DNA of 35,090 nucleotides from an uncultured Enterorhabdus sp. (GCA_947649205.1 CANSQM010000026.1:1-35090); one strand, 5' to 3'; positions 19,926-26,900 are shown, counted from the stretch's first letter. The notes: generated by a model from the sequence alone, not told the origin. Made by a program: numbers and translations.

Positions 19926-21014
19926 GTGACCGAGCAGTACCCGAGCGAAGCATCGAACTGCGAGCCGCCGACCGAGCCGCTCGGCGACAGTGCCCCTGCC
20001 GTCCCCGTGGAGCCTCTGGCTGAGGACGCTGCTCCGGTTAAGGATGTTGCCCCAGTTAAGGACGTTGCCCCGGCCGAGGATGTCGTCCCGGTCGAGCCTC
20101 CGGCTGAAGGCGCCGCTGGGGCCGTCGAAGCCTCCGTGTCTGGTGGCGGCGCTGCTGCTCAGGCCGATGAGGGCCGTGCGCCGCGTCCGGCCTTGCTGGC
20201 GGCTCTGGTGGGGCTGGTGGCGGTCATCGCGTGCGTGGTGGCGGTGCCGCTGCTCATGGGCCGCATGACGCCCTCGGCTCCGGCTGAAGCCCCGGCAGTA
20301 GAGGCTTCGGTCGGGGAGAGCGCCGAGGCCTCCGGCGACGGGGATGCGGCGTCCGAGGGCGACGGCCAGGCTGCTGCAGAAGGTGCGGTCGAAGACGGCG
20401 AAGCGGTGCCGACGGCGGGGCCCATCGTTTCCGAGGGCGCCGGCTACGCCTTTGCCGATGACCTGCTCGCGGCCATCACCCCGGGGTTGAACCGTGCCCT
20501 CGCCGCTCCGGACGATCCGTCGGCCCAGGCCCAGTGGGTGCGCAGCGCCCTGAGCTTCCTGCCTGCCGACTATCTGAGCGCCTGGACCGCTTCCCTCGGC
20601 GCCGATTCTCCCGCAGCCCTCATCGAGCGCCTGACTGATCCCGAGGTGGCTGCCTTGGCTGCGACGCTGGCCCCCGAGGGATTCATCCTCGTGCAGGGCG
20701 ACGCCTGCTCGCCAGAGGAGATCCAGTCCCTTGAGGCCCGCTTCAAGGACGTCGGCCTCGAGCGCTTCCTCCAGGCCGCCTATGTGGTGAATGCCCAGCC
20801 GATGATTGCCGCCGACGTTGCGGGCGAGGGCAGCGCTGCTCCCGAGGCTGAGGATTCCGCTTCCGCCGCGGAGGGGGCCGGCGCCTCTGACGCTGCTGCC
20901 GGCGAAGCCCCCGTCGCTGCCGGTGGTGAGGCCGCCGAGGCCTTCCCCACGGCCTATCGCATCATCAAGATCAATGACAGCTGGTATCTCGCCCCCAGCA
21001 TCTTCTCCCTCTAG
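19926..21014 (+). CDS. Single-pass membrane protein with Ala/Pro/Glu-rich tail and extracytoplasmic domain, function unknown
   Basis: The GTG start at 19926 is chosen because AAAGGAG ends about 7 nt upstream. The 362 residues begin with a cytoplasmic low-complexity tail rich in Pro, Ala, Glu and Val, with a near-perfect repeat (APVKDVAPVKDVAPAEDV, residues 36-53). One membrane helix lies at about residues 88-112 (LLAALVGLVAVIACVVAVPLL). A second Ala/Glu-rich linker follows, then a mostly helical domain (about residues 178-290), another Ala/Glu-rich linker, and a short end IIKINDSWYLAPSIFSL. That ending resembles the last strands of NTF2-like or DUF4878-type domains of secreted bacterial proteins, but I cannot assign the family. 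It lies 33 nt before the amidohydrolase gene and probably shares its transcript. Confidence 0.85.
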   Translation: MTEQYPSEASNCEPPTEPLGDSAPAVPVEPLAEDAAPVKDVAPVKDVAPAEDVVPVEPPAEGAAGAVEASVSGGGAAAQADEGRAPRPALLAALVGLVAVIACVVAVPLLMGRMTPSAPAEAPAVEASVGESAEASGDGDAASEGDGQAAAEGAVEDGEAVPTAGPIVSEGAGYAFADDLLAAITPGLNRALAAPDDPSAQAQWVRSALSFLPADYLSAWTASLGADSPAALIERLTDPEVAALAATLAPEGFILVQGDACSPEEIQSLEARFKDVGLERFLQAAYVVNAQPMIAADVAGEGSAAPEAEDSASAAEGAGASDAAAGEAPVAAGGEAAEAFPTAYRIIKINDSWYLAPSIFSL

Positions 21015-21047
21015 TTCCGTGCTTCCATCCCCCGAGAAAGGCCTGCC

Positions 21048-22373
21048 ATGCTCTTCGCCGACATCGATATCCTGGACGAGAACTTCGCCGTGCAATCCCA
21101 TCGCTGGGTTGGCGTGCGCGACGGCCGCATCGCCCTTGTGAGCGAGGAGGCCCCCGAGCCGGCCGTGGCCGCCACGTTCGGAGAGATCTACGACGGCTGT
21201 GGCAAGCTGCTCATGCCGGCGCTCTACAACGCCCACGCCCATTCCCCCATGACGCTTCTGCGCGGTTTCGCTGAGAACCTGCCGCTTCAGCGCTGGCTCG
21301 AAGAGAAGTGCTTTCCCTTCGAGGCCAAAATGACCGCCGAGGACTGCTACTGGGGCACGGTGCTCGCCTGCGCCGAGATGGCCCGCTACGGCGTGGTGAG
21401 TTTCTCGGACATGTACTATGCCAGCGAGGGGCGCTGCCAGGCGGTGCTGGAAGCAGGCATGAAGGCCAACATGTGCGAGGGGCTCGTGGCCTTCGAGGAG
21501 AAGCCCTACGCGGAATATCCCATCTGCGCCCAGATGGAGGCCCTGGTGGCCGATTGGCACGGGGCCGGTGACGGGCGCATCCGCATCGACTACAACATCC
21601 ATTCCGAGTACCTGTCCACGGAAACGGTGTGCCGAGACATTCTCGATATCGTGCGCGGCACCGATCTGCGGCTGCACATCCACCTCTCGGAAACCGAGAA
21701 GGAGGTGCGCGAGTGCCGCGAGCGCCATGGCGGCCTCTCGCCAGTGGAGTACTTCGACGGCATCGGCATCTTCGATGTGCCGGTGACGGCGGCCCACTGC
21801 GTGTGGGTGGACGAGCGCGACCTGGACATCCTCCAGGCCCGCGGCGTGTTCGTGGCCAACAACCCCGCGTCCAACCTGAAGCTCGGCAGCGGCTTCGCCC
21901 CCATTCCCGAGATGCTGCGCCGGGGCATGAACGTGTGCCTGGGCTCTGACGGCATGGCCTCGAACAACAACCACAACCTGTTCCACGACATGTACCTTCA
22001 GGCGCTCATCTACAAGGGCGCCACGCTGGACCCCACGGCGGTCACGCCCCAGCAGGCGCTGGCTTCGGCGACGCGCGTCGGCGCCCGATCCCAGGGGCGC
22101 GACGATTGCGGCGTGCTGGCCGAGGGCATGCGCGCCGACCTGTGCGTGCTGGACACGACCGGCCCCCAGTGGTGCCCAGCGCCCGACCCTGTGTACAACC
22201 TGGTGTACGCTGGCGACGGCGCCGACGTGGTGCTGACGATGTGCGATGGCGAGGTCATCTATCGGGCCGACGACACCCCGGCGGGTCGCCAGGAGCAGTG
22301 GCCCACTATCGACCTGGAGCGGGCCAAGGCTGAGTGCGCCGCCCGCACCGCCCGCATCATCGGAGAACTGTAG
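21048..22373 (+). CDS. Metal-dependent amidohydrolase, TRZ/ATZ family (MTA/SAH-deaminase or chlorohydrolase-like)
   Basis: The 441-residue protein fits the 430-450 residues typical of the MtaD/SsnA/TrzN-like amidohydrolases. These use one metal ion in a TIM barrel to hydrolyse amines from purine-like or triazine-like rings. Visible ligands are H63 and H65 in NAHAHSPM, H212 in HIHLSETEKE with E215 as the likely general acid/base, H250 in AAHCVW and D301 in LGSDGMASNNN. The beta-sandwich halves are at both ends (residues 1-55 and about 375-440). 5'-deoxyadenosine, methylthioadenosine or S-adenosylhomocysteine deaminase is the best guess from the HAHSPM and GSDGxASNN patterns. Substrate cannot be fixed from sequence. 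The ATG start has GAAAGG about 7 nt upstream. It follows the membrane-protein gene by 33 nt. Confidence 0.9.
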   Translation: MLFADIDILDENFAVQSHRWVGVRDGRIALVSEEAPEPAVAATFGEIYDGCGKLLMPALYNAHAHSPMTLLRGFAENLPLQRWLEEKCFPFEAKMTAEDCYWGTVLACAEMARYGVVSFSDMYYASEGRCQAVLEAGMKANMCEGLVAFEEKPYAEYPICAQMEALVADWHGAGDGRIRIDYNIHSEYLSTETVCRDILDIVRGTDLRLHIHLSETEKEVRECRERHGGLSPVEYFDGIGIFDVPVTAAHCVWVDERDLDILQARGVFVANNPASNLKLGSGFAPIPEMLRRGMNVCLGSDGMASNNNHNLFHDMYLQALIYKGATLDPTAVTPQQALASATRVGARSQGRDDCGVLAEGMRADLCVLDTTGPQWCPAPDPVYNLVYAGDGADVVLTMCDGEVIYRADDTPAGRQEQWPTIDLERAKAECAARTARIIGEL

Positions 22374-22591
22374 GGACGCACGCCGGAGCGGCCGCGGCCG
22401 CCGTCGGAGTCGATGCGCGTCCCTCGCGCGGCAGCAGCCTGCGCCGCGCCACGGGGACGCACGCCGGTTCCAGCCTGCGTCCCTCCCGTGGGCGCCGCCG
22501 GAGTCGATGATGCTCTGAGCATGCGAGACCACGCGGCGCTCCTCGCGCGGGTGCAGCCTGCACCGCGCCACGGGGACGCACGCCGGTTCCA
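22373..22591 (+). repeat. Degenerate intergenic direct repeat, about 2.2 copies, with GGGACGCACGCCGG core
   Basis: The core GGGACGCACGCCGG occurs at 22373, 22454 and 22573. A 51-bp element at 22422-22472 recurs at 22541-22591 with three mismatches. Between the cores, CGGAGTCGATG occurs twice (ending 22415 and 22509). The first core overlaps the last base of the amidohydrolase stop codon. The second core forms an 8-bp hairpin, GGGACGCA (22454-22461) with TGCGTCCC (22476-22483). There is no gene in the stretch. It looks like a family of dispersed intergenic repeats; copies elsewhere in the genome cannot be seen here. Confidence 0.75.
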
Positions 22592-22603
22592 ACTTGAGAA
22601 TCG

Positions 22604-22796
22604 CGCGATGCCCAACCCCTGGCTCCCATGGCCCCGGCCGCTCGCGATACCCAACCCCTGGTTTTTGCCGCACCGATCGAGTTTTCCGGCAAGATTTGGG
22701 GGTTGGGTATCGCGAGACGCCACTGCGGCCAATTCCGACCTGGGCTTTTGTCGTTCGCATGTACCCAACCCTGCAATTCTGGCATACCAAACCCCT
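22604..22796. repeat. Cluster of CCCAACCC(C) motifs including a 29-bp inverted repeat
   Basis: CGCGATGCCCAACCCCTGG (22604) and CGCGATACCCAACCCCTGG (22643) are direct copies with one mismatch. ATACCCAACCCC returns in inverted orientation at about 22697-22711, and diverged direct copies occur at 22761 (TACCCAACCCTG) and 22784 (TACCAAACCCC). The arms 22641-22669 and 22688-22716 form an inverted repeat with 18 perfect outer base pairs, 24 of 29 overall, and an 18-nt loop. It sits between the ends of two convergent genes and could act as a bidirectional terminator, but neither side has a T tract. Confidence 0.75.
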
Positions 22797-22814
22797 CAAT
22801 CTTGACGGTTTTTC

Positions 22815-23765
22815 TCAGTGCGGAGTCAGTCCCAGAACTGTCCAGAGGGAGGCTTGCCGGCTTTTGAAGTCGTGAACGCGGAAGCGGAAGTCTCGTCCGT
22901 GAGCTTTGGCGATAAGGGCGCCCACTTTGTCCATTTCGGCGGGGCTGTTCAGCTGGCGTCGCGAAACGGTGATGACGCGATAGCCCATAGCCTCAAGCGT
23001 CGTACGTTTCACCACATCATGGTAGTGCTGGTCCGATGAGAGATGGAAGGTGTCGCTGTCGTATTCTACGACCAGCCGTCTCTCGGGCCAGCAAAAGTCG
23101 GCGACGTAATAACCCCTGTCTGCCAGGTTCCGCGTGCGCAGGCCCAGGGCAATGGGGAAATTCGGTGCGGGTTTTGGGAGGCCGTAGCCGCCCAAGCGCA
23201 CGGGCAGGGACAGCACGAGTCCCAAAGCGATTTCCCGGGGTGAAGCGCAGTGGGACAGCATCCACGGAATGGCGCTCCGGGTAATTCTGCACCCGGGAAT
23301 ATCACTGCAATGGCGGCTGGCTTCCTCAATGGCGGAGGGCAGGGTGAGGGGCGTGCGTGTCTTCAGGGACGCAGGCTCCCCCTTCTTGAAGAACGCGGAA
23401 CAGAGCAAGCTACCTCGCTGGGCCGCCTCGACGACGGAGAGCCCGCGGGATGCTTGGGCGAGGGCGATTTCAGGGAGGGGCACGAGGATGCCGTCGCCAA
23501 TGCGGAAGAGGGGCATGGCGGCGAGCGATGGGGAAGCGGTGTGGCATCGTGCGTCCTTTTGTCGACGATGATCCCTGTCCAGCACGGTGACATGGGCGGG
23601 ACGGCTTAGGTGGGGGAGTTGCCGGTGCAAAAAGGCGAGGGCTTTGGTGGTCGGCATGAGGGCGCCGGCGTCGCCCGCAGAAAGGAAGGTTCTCTCGAAG
23701 TTGAGATCGGCCACAGTTTCGTAGAATTCCAAGGCGGTGGGGCCGAAGAGGAGGAGCTTGGACAT
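22815..23765 (-). CDS. DUF559-type endonuclease-like protein with AbiEi-like N-terminal half
   Basis: The 316-residue protein starts at an ATG preceded on its strand by AGAAAGGA about 7 nt upstream. The C-terminal third (about residues 205-275) has the pattern ADFCWPERRLVVEYDSD, then HYHDVVKRTTLEAMGYRV. This matches the restriction-endonuclease-like (PD-(D/E)xK) core of DUF559/Vsr-like proteins, with D223 and E234 as likely metal ligands. The N-terminal part (PAHVTVLDRDHRRQKDARCH, then PLFRIGDGILVPLPEIALAQ) resembles the AbiEi-like half found with this nuclease domain in actinobacterial proteins. There is no adjacent AbiEii-type toxin. Role unknown: defence or genome maintenance are both possible. 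It is transcribed alone, convergent to the amidohydrolase gene. Confidence 0.8.
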   Translation of the reverse strand: MSKLLLFGPTALEFYETVADLNFERTFLSAGDAGALMPTTKALAFLHRQLPHLSRPAHVTVLDRDHRRQKDARCHTASPSLAAMPLFRIGDGILVPLPEIALAQASRGLSVVEAAQRGSLLCSAFFKKGEPASLKTRTPLTLPSAIEEASRHCSDIPGCRITRSAIPWMLSHCASPREIALGLVLSLPVRLGGYGLPKPAPNFPIALGLRTRNLADRGYYVADFCWPERRLVVEYDSDTFHLSSDQHYHDVVKRTTLEAMGYRVITVSRRQLNSPAEMDKVGALIAKAHGRDFRFRVHDFKSRQASLWTVLGLTPH

Positions 23766-23821
23766 GGGAATCCTTTCTGGGAGGGATGCTCTAGCTTAGA
23801 GGCTCGCAGTCGTACTTTTGT

Positions 23822-23865
23822 CGCGGGAACGGCGTACTGAGGTCATGCCGCACGCCGTTACCGCG
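23822..23865. promoter_or_regulatory. 14-bp inverted repeat in the divergent intergenic region
   Basis: CGCGGGAACGGCGT (23822-23835) and ACGCCGTTACCGCG (23852-23865) are inverted copies with one mismatch around a 16-nt centre. It lies about 57 bp upstream of the minus-strand DUF559-like gene start, in a position where a regulator could bind. A transcript hairpin is equally possible. No protein is assigned. Confidence 0.5.
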
Positions 23866-23934
23866 TCACCCACAATCGCGCGCAGGCCTCGCCGCCGTCC
23901 TGCGTGAGACCCTATGCGATTTCGCCCGTGTCCC

Positions 23935-23999
23935 GCCGATACCGCGCTCGCATCTCGCCCGCATCCTGCCGATACCGCGCTCGCATCTCGCCCGCATCC
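23935..23999. repeat. 33-bp tandem repeat, two copies plus partial flanks
   Basis: The 32-nt unit starting GCCGATACCGCGCTCGCATC runs 23935-23966 and is repeated identically at 23968-23999, giving a period of 33. Similar CGCCCG(T/C)... sequence flanks it on both sides, suggesting an older longer array. It has no spacers and is not a CRISPR. The period is divisible by three, but neither strand has a credible gene here. Confidence 0.8.
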
Positions 24000-24130
24000 C
24001 GCCCCGCCCCCTACCCCTGCGACTTTCCCGGAGTGTCGCGCCTCGCCACGGCGCCCTCCGCGCGCCCTCGGCCACGCTGAAAAGTTGGGGAAAATATCGG
24101 GCAGGTGCGGGCCGTGGGGGCCAAGGGTTT

Positions 24131-24139
24131 TGCTAAGAT
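24131..24139 (+). promoter_or_regulatory. Candidate extended -10 promoter of the EF-G-like gene
   Basis: TGCTAAGAT has the TGn extension and four of six matches to TATAAT. No good -35 box lies 17 bp upstream (the sequence there is GCCGTG), which is common for extended -10 promoters. If used, it would give an untranslated leader of about 260 nt. Confidence 0.35.
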
Positions 24140-24351
24140 GAATCCAACGCCAAAATGCCGCTCGCCGGTCGAAGAGAGCCGCTCGCTGTCACAGTGTCAG
24201 TAAGCGGAGGGGTTGGCGGATGTCGCAAGAGCAGCGGGAACGCCGGGCCACAGGTGCCGGTTTCCGCTCGTCAGGGGCTTCCGCGCAGCTCGAGGCGTGC
24301 GACAGGAAGGTACTCGCCTGCGGTGGGGCCTGCGCCCGCGCCGCTTGGGAA

Positions 24352-24374
24352 CGCTCGCGCACGGGGCGCGAGCG
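24352..24374 (+). promoter_or_regulatory. GC-rich leader hairpin upstream of the EF-G-like start
   Basis: CGCTCGCGC (24352-24360) and GCGCGAGCG (24366-24374) pair perfectly over a 5-nt loop, ending about 29 nt before the ATG. No T tract follows, so it is not an intrinsic terminator. It could affect translation or mRNA stability. The rest of the leader (24140-24403) is GC-rich and structured; I could not match it to a known riboswitch. Confidence 0.5.
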
Positions 24375-24403
24375 CCCTCTATCTGGAAGGCAGGTGGTCG
24401 CTC

Positions 24404-26482
24404 ATGGCAGCTCCGGCTCCCGAACACGTCAGAAACATCGTCCTTGTGGGACAGGATGGCGCCGGTAAGACCTCGCTGGCCGAGGCCATGCTCTTCGTTT
24501 CCGGCAAGACGCCGCGCATGGGCACGACGCACGACGGCAAGTCGTACCTCGACTACGATCCCGAGGAAATCAAGCGCAAGTTCACCATTTCCACCTCCAT
24601 CGCCCCCATCCCCTACAAGGACTACAAGATCAACGTGCTGGACACCTCCGGCCACCCCGACTTCATCGGCGACACGCTGGCCACCATGCAGGCCGCCGAG
24701 ATGGCCCTGTTCGTGGTGGACGCCGTCGACGGTCCCCAGGTCATGACGACGAAGCTGTGGCGCGAGGCCGAGGACATGCGTCTGTCGCGCGCGGTGTACA
24801 TCAACCACATCGATCGCGAGAACGCCAACTTCGACGCCGCCATGGCGCTGCTGCACGCCCGCTTCGGCGGCCGCTTGGGCGCCGTGACCATCCCCATCGG
24901 CCAAGCCGAGGAGTTCCAGGGCGTCATCGACATCATCCGCATGGAGGCCCGCTATTTCGAGGACGGCGGCGAGCGCGTGGAAGCGGTGGACACGCTGCCC
25001 GAGAAGTACCAGGAGGAAGCCCGCATCGCCCGTGATAAGCTGTGCGATCTGGTGGCCGAGGCCGACGACGAGCTTATGATGAAGTACCTCGATGGCGAAG
25101 AGCAGCTGACTCAGGAGGAGTTGGAGGGCCTGCTTGATAAGGCCATCGCCCAGGAGCTCATCATCCCCGTGTTCGTGGGTAGCACCATCATCATGCAGGG
25201 CGTGCAGGGCCTCATGGAGGATATCTGCACCTACTTCCCGCATCCGAAGAGCCACGGCCGCTTCCGCATGGCCGACGACGTCACCGTGCGCATCGACGAG
25301 ACGAAGCCTCCCTGCGCCTTCGCCTTCAAGACCGTGTCCGACCCGTTCGTGGGGCGCCTCACCTTCCTGAAGGTGATCTCCGGCTACCTGGAGCCCGGCC
25401 TGGAGCTGGTCTGCGGGCGTACCGGCAAGAAGGAGCGTTTGGGCAAGATTCAGGTGATGATGGGCAAGGAGTCCATGGACGTGAAGAGCGCGAAGGCCGG
25501 CGACATTGTGGTCGTGCCGAAGCTGAACGACGTGCGCGCCGGCGACACCCTGTCCTGCGAGGGCACCATCGCCATCGAGCCTCTGCCCCTGCCCGAGCCC
25601 TTGTACCCCGTGGCCATCGAGGCGGTGTCGAAGAAGGAGGAGGACAAGCTGGGCACCTTCCTCGCCCGCGCCGCCGAGGCCGACCCCACCCTGCGCATCA
25701 CCCGCGATGAGGATACCCACCAGACCATCATCCATGCCATGGGCGAGGCCCAGGTGGAGATGCTGCTGAACCGCCTGAAGGACCAGTCCGGCGTGGAGGC
25801 GCGCCTTGTGCCCGTGCGCATTCCCTACCGCGAGACCATCACGCGCCAGGCCGAGGCCCAGGGTCGCCACAAGAAGCAGACCGGTGGTGCCGGCCAGTTC
25901 GGCGACTGCTGGTTGCGCGTGGTCCCCATCCCCGGCGAGGGCTACGAGTTCGTGGACGAGATCAAGGGCGGCGCCATCCCGAACGGCCTCATCCCCGCTG
26001 TCGATAAGGGCGTGCGCGAGGCCATGGAAGAAGGCTTTCTCGCCGGCTACCCCATGGTGGACATTCGGTGCACCGTGTTCGACGGCTCGTACCACTCCGT
26101 CGACTCCAACGAGATGGCCTTCAAGACCGCGGCCCGCATCGGCTTCCGCGCCTGCTGCGAGCAGGCCGGTCCCATCATCCTGGAGCCCTGGGCCACCATG
26201 GAGGTGACCGTGGGGGAGGAGTACGCCGGCACCATCATGGGCGACATCTCCACCCGTCGCGGCCGCATCGTCGGTACCGACGCGGGCTTTGCGGCCGGCG
26301 AGACCATCATCAAGATGCGCGCCCCCTACGCCGAGGTGATCAATTACACCAAGGATCTGCGGAGTATGACCCGCGGATCGGGCTCCTACAGCCTCACGCT
26401 GGAGGGCTACGAGGCCGCGCCGGCCGACGTGACCAAGAAACTTGTGGAAGCCTACGAGGCCGCCCGGGCCGCGGGGAACTAA
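24404..26482 (+). CDS. EF-G-like translational GTPase paralogue (EF-G2 type)
   Basis: The start is set at ATG 24404 (MAAPAPEHVRNIVLVGQDGAGKT) because it gives 692 residues, the usual EF-G length, and AGGTGG lies about 7 nt upstream; the frame stays open upstream to 24155 but that extension is Arg/Gly-rich and looks non-coding. G1 is GQDGAGKT (residues 16-23) and G3 is DTSGHPDF (80-87) with the catalytic His. G4 is NHID (134-137) rather than NKxD. The switch I RGITI signature is replaced by KRKFTIS. Domains II-V follow, with HKKQTGGAGQFGDCW of domain IV and GDISTRRGRI of domain V. These changes match the EF-G2 paralogue group, which includes mycobacterial FusA2, rather than the housekeeping EF-G. 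Function in translocation, recycling or stress is not established. A terminator follows. Confidence 0.9.
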   Translation: MAAPAPEHVRNIVLVGQDGAGKTSLAEAMLFVSGKTPRMGTTHDGKSYLDYDPEEIKRKFTISTSIAPIPYKDYKINVLDTSGHPDFIGDTLATMQAAEMALFVVDAVDGPQVMTTKLWREAEDMRLSRAVYINHIDRENANFDAAMALLHARFGGRLGAVTIPIGQAEEFQGVIDIIRMEARYFEDGGERVEAVDTLPEKYQEEARIARDKLCDLVAEADDELMMKYLDGEEQLTQEELEGLLDKAIAQELIIPVFVGSTIIMQGVQGLMEDICTYFPHPKSHGRFRMADDVTVRIDETKPPCAFAFKTVSDPFVGRLTFLKVISGYLEPGLELVCGRTGKKERLGKIQVMMGKESMDVKSAKAGDIVVVPKLNDVRAGDTLSCEGTIAIEPLPLPEPLYPVAIEAVSKKEEDKLGTFLARAAEADPTLRITRDEDTHQTIIHAMGEAQVEMLLNRLKDQSGVEARLVPVRIPYRETITRQAEAQGRHKKQTGGAGQFGDCWLRVVPIPGEGYEFVDEIKGGAIPNGLIPAVDKGVREAMEEGFLAGYPMVDIRCTVFDGSYHSVDSNEMAFKTAARIGFRACCEQAGPIILEPWATMEVTVGEEYAGTIMGDISTRRGRIVGTDAGFAAGETIIKMRAPYAEVINYTKDLRSMTRGSGSYSLTLEGYEAAPADVTKKLVEAYEAARAAGN

Positions 26483-26620
26483 CAGCCAGGACCACACACT
26501 AGCGAGCGACGGGGCGGCATCAGCTCCCGCGCCGCTTGCAACGGGTGGCAATCGCTACCGCACGAGGCTAACGCTCAAGGCCACGCGCCGCACAGTGGCG
26601 AATGGCGCTGCGCGAACCGA

Positions 26621-26655
26621 ACGGGCTGGGAGGGCGAACTTCCCGGCCCGTTTTG
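26621..26655 (+). terminator. Rho-independent terminator after the EF-G-like gene
   Basis: An 11-bp stem, ACGGGCTGGGA (26621-26631) with TCCCGGCCCGT (26641-26651), has one G-T pair, a 9-nt loop and a TTTT run. It lies 138 nt after the stop. A second hairpin without a T tract, GGCAGGGCCGCC with GGCGGCTGCC (26664-26691), follows. The rest of 26483-26810 holds no gene that I can support. Confidence 0.75.
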
Positions 26656-26810
26656 CGTCTTCTGGCAGGGCCGCCCTGGGAGGCGGCTGCCTTGTCGCCC
26701 GTTGCCAGGGCTTTCCCTTCGTCGCATTCGCTGTCTGTGCCCTGCAGCGTGGGCCATGACGCAGCGCAAAGGTCAAGCCCCCTTGACGCAAGGGGAAGAC
26801 GGGGGCGAAG

Positions 26811-26866
26811 TTTAAACCTTTAAACCACTGTATTTAAACCTTTACACCGTTATCTTTAAACCTTTA
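26811..26866 (+). promoter_or_regulatory. Three 12-bp direct-repeat operator boxes, 22-bp period
   Basis: TTTAAACCTTTA is repeated identically at 26811-26822, 26833-26844 and 26855-26866, exactly 22 bp apart, i.e. about two helical turns, so all copies face the same side of the DNA. The half motif TTTAAACC recurs with slight changes 8 bp later in the first two copies (TTTAAACC at 26819, TTTACACC at 26841), and TTTGAAACC follows at 26870. This AT-rich island sits in GC-rich flanks and overlaps the promoter of the HTH-kinase gene. The binding protein is inferred to be that gene's own HTH domain. Confidence 0.8.
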
Positions 26867-26870
26867 TAAT
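26841..26870 (+). promoter_or_regulatory. Promoter of the HTH-HipA gene
   Basis: A -35 box TTTACA (26841-26846) is separated by 18 bp from a perfect -10 box TATAAT (26865-26870). Transcription would start near 26877, about 24 nt before the ATG at 26901. Repeat boxes 2 and 3 overlap the -35 and -10 elements, so a bound protein would be expected to block RNA polymerase. Confidence 0.75.
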
Positions 26871-26900
26871 TTGAAACCATGAAAGGCGGTGAATGCGGTA

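Larger units (their letters stand above)
23766..24130. other. Non-coding divergent intergenic region
   Basis: This stretch separates the minus-strand DUF559-like gene from the EF-G-like gene. Apart from the inverted repeat at 23822-23865 and the 33-bp tandem repeat at 23935-23999 I see nothing with start signals or family resemblance. A short dyad CTCTAGCTTAGAG (23789-23801) lies close to the DUF559-like start. Confidence 0.6.

Noticed and set aside
22388..22401. GCGGCCGCGGCCGC palindrome as a regulatory site
   Set aside because: It is a simple GC-rich palindrome (overlapping NotI-type sites) expected by chance in this composition and embedded in the repeat cluster.
19824..22799. Opposite-strand open frame of about 990 codons across the membrane protein and amidohydrolase genes
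   Set aside because: It overlaps two well-supported genes, crosses a terminator and an intergenic repeat cluster, and has no recognisable domain.
23935..23999. Possible CRISPR array
   Set aside because: The copies are directly adjacent with a 1-nt gap, so there are no spacers, and no cas gene is nearby.
24210..24330. Cobalamin-riboswitch-like phrases (GGGAA, CCGG...CCGG, GACAGGAAGG...CGCCTGC)
   Set aside because: The conserved B12-box order and CCGCxACTG core are not met, and the downstream gene has no link to cobalamin.
24155..24403. N-terminal extension of the EF-G-like protein
   Set aside because: The extra 83 residues are Arg/Gly/Ser-rich with no EF-G counterpart, whereas the ATG at 24404 has a good ribosome binding site and gives the family length.
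24197..26551. Opposite-strand open frame under the EF-G-like gene
   Set aside because: The plus strand encodes all EF-G motifs; the complement is a His/Gly/Leu-rich shadow.
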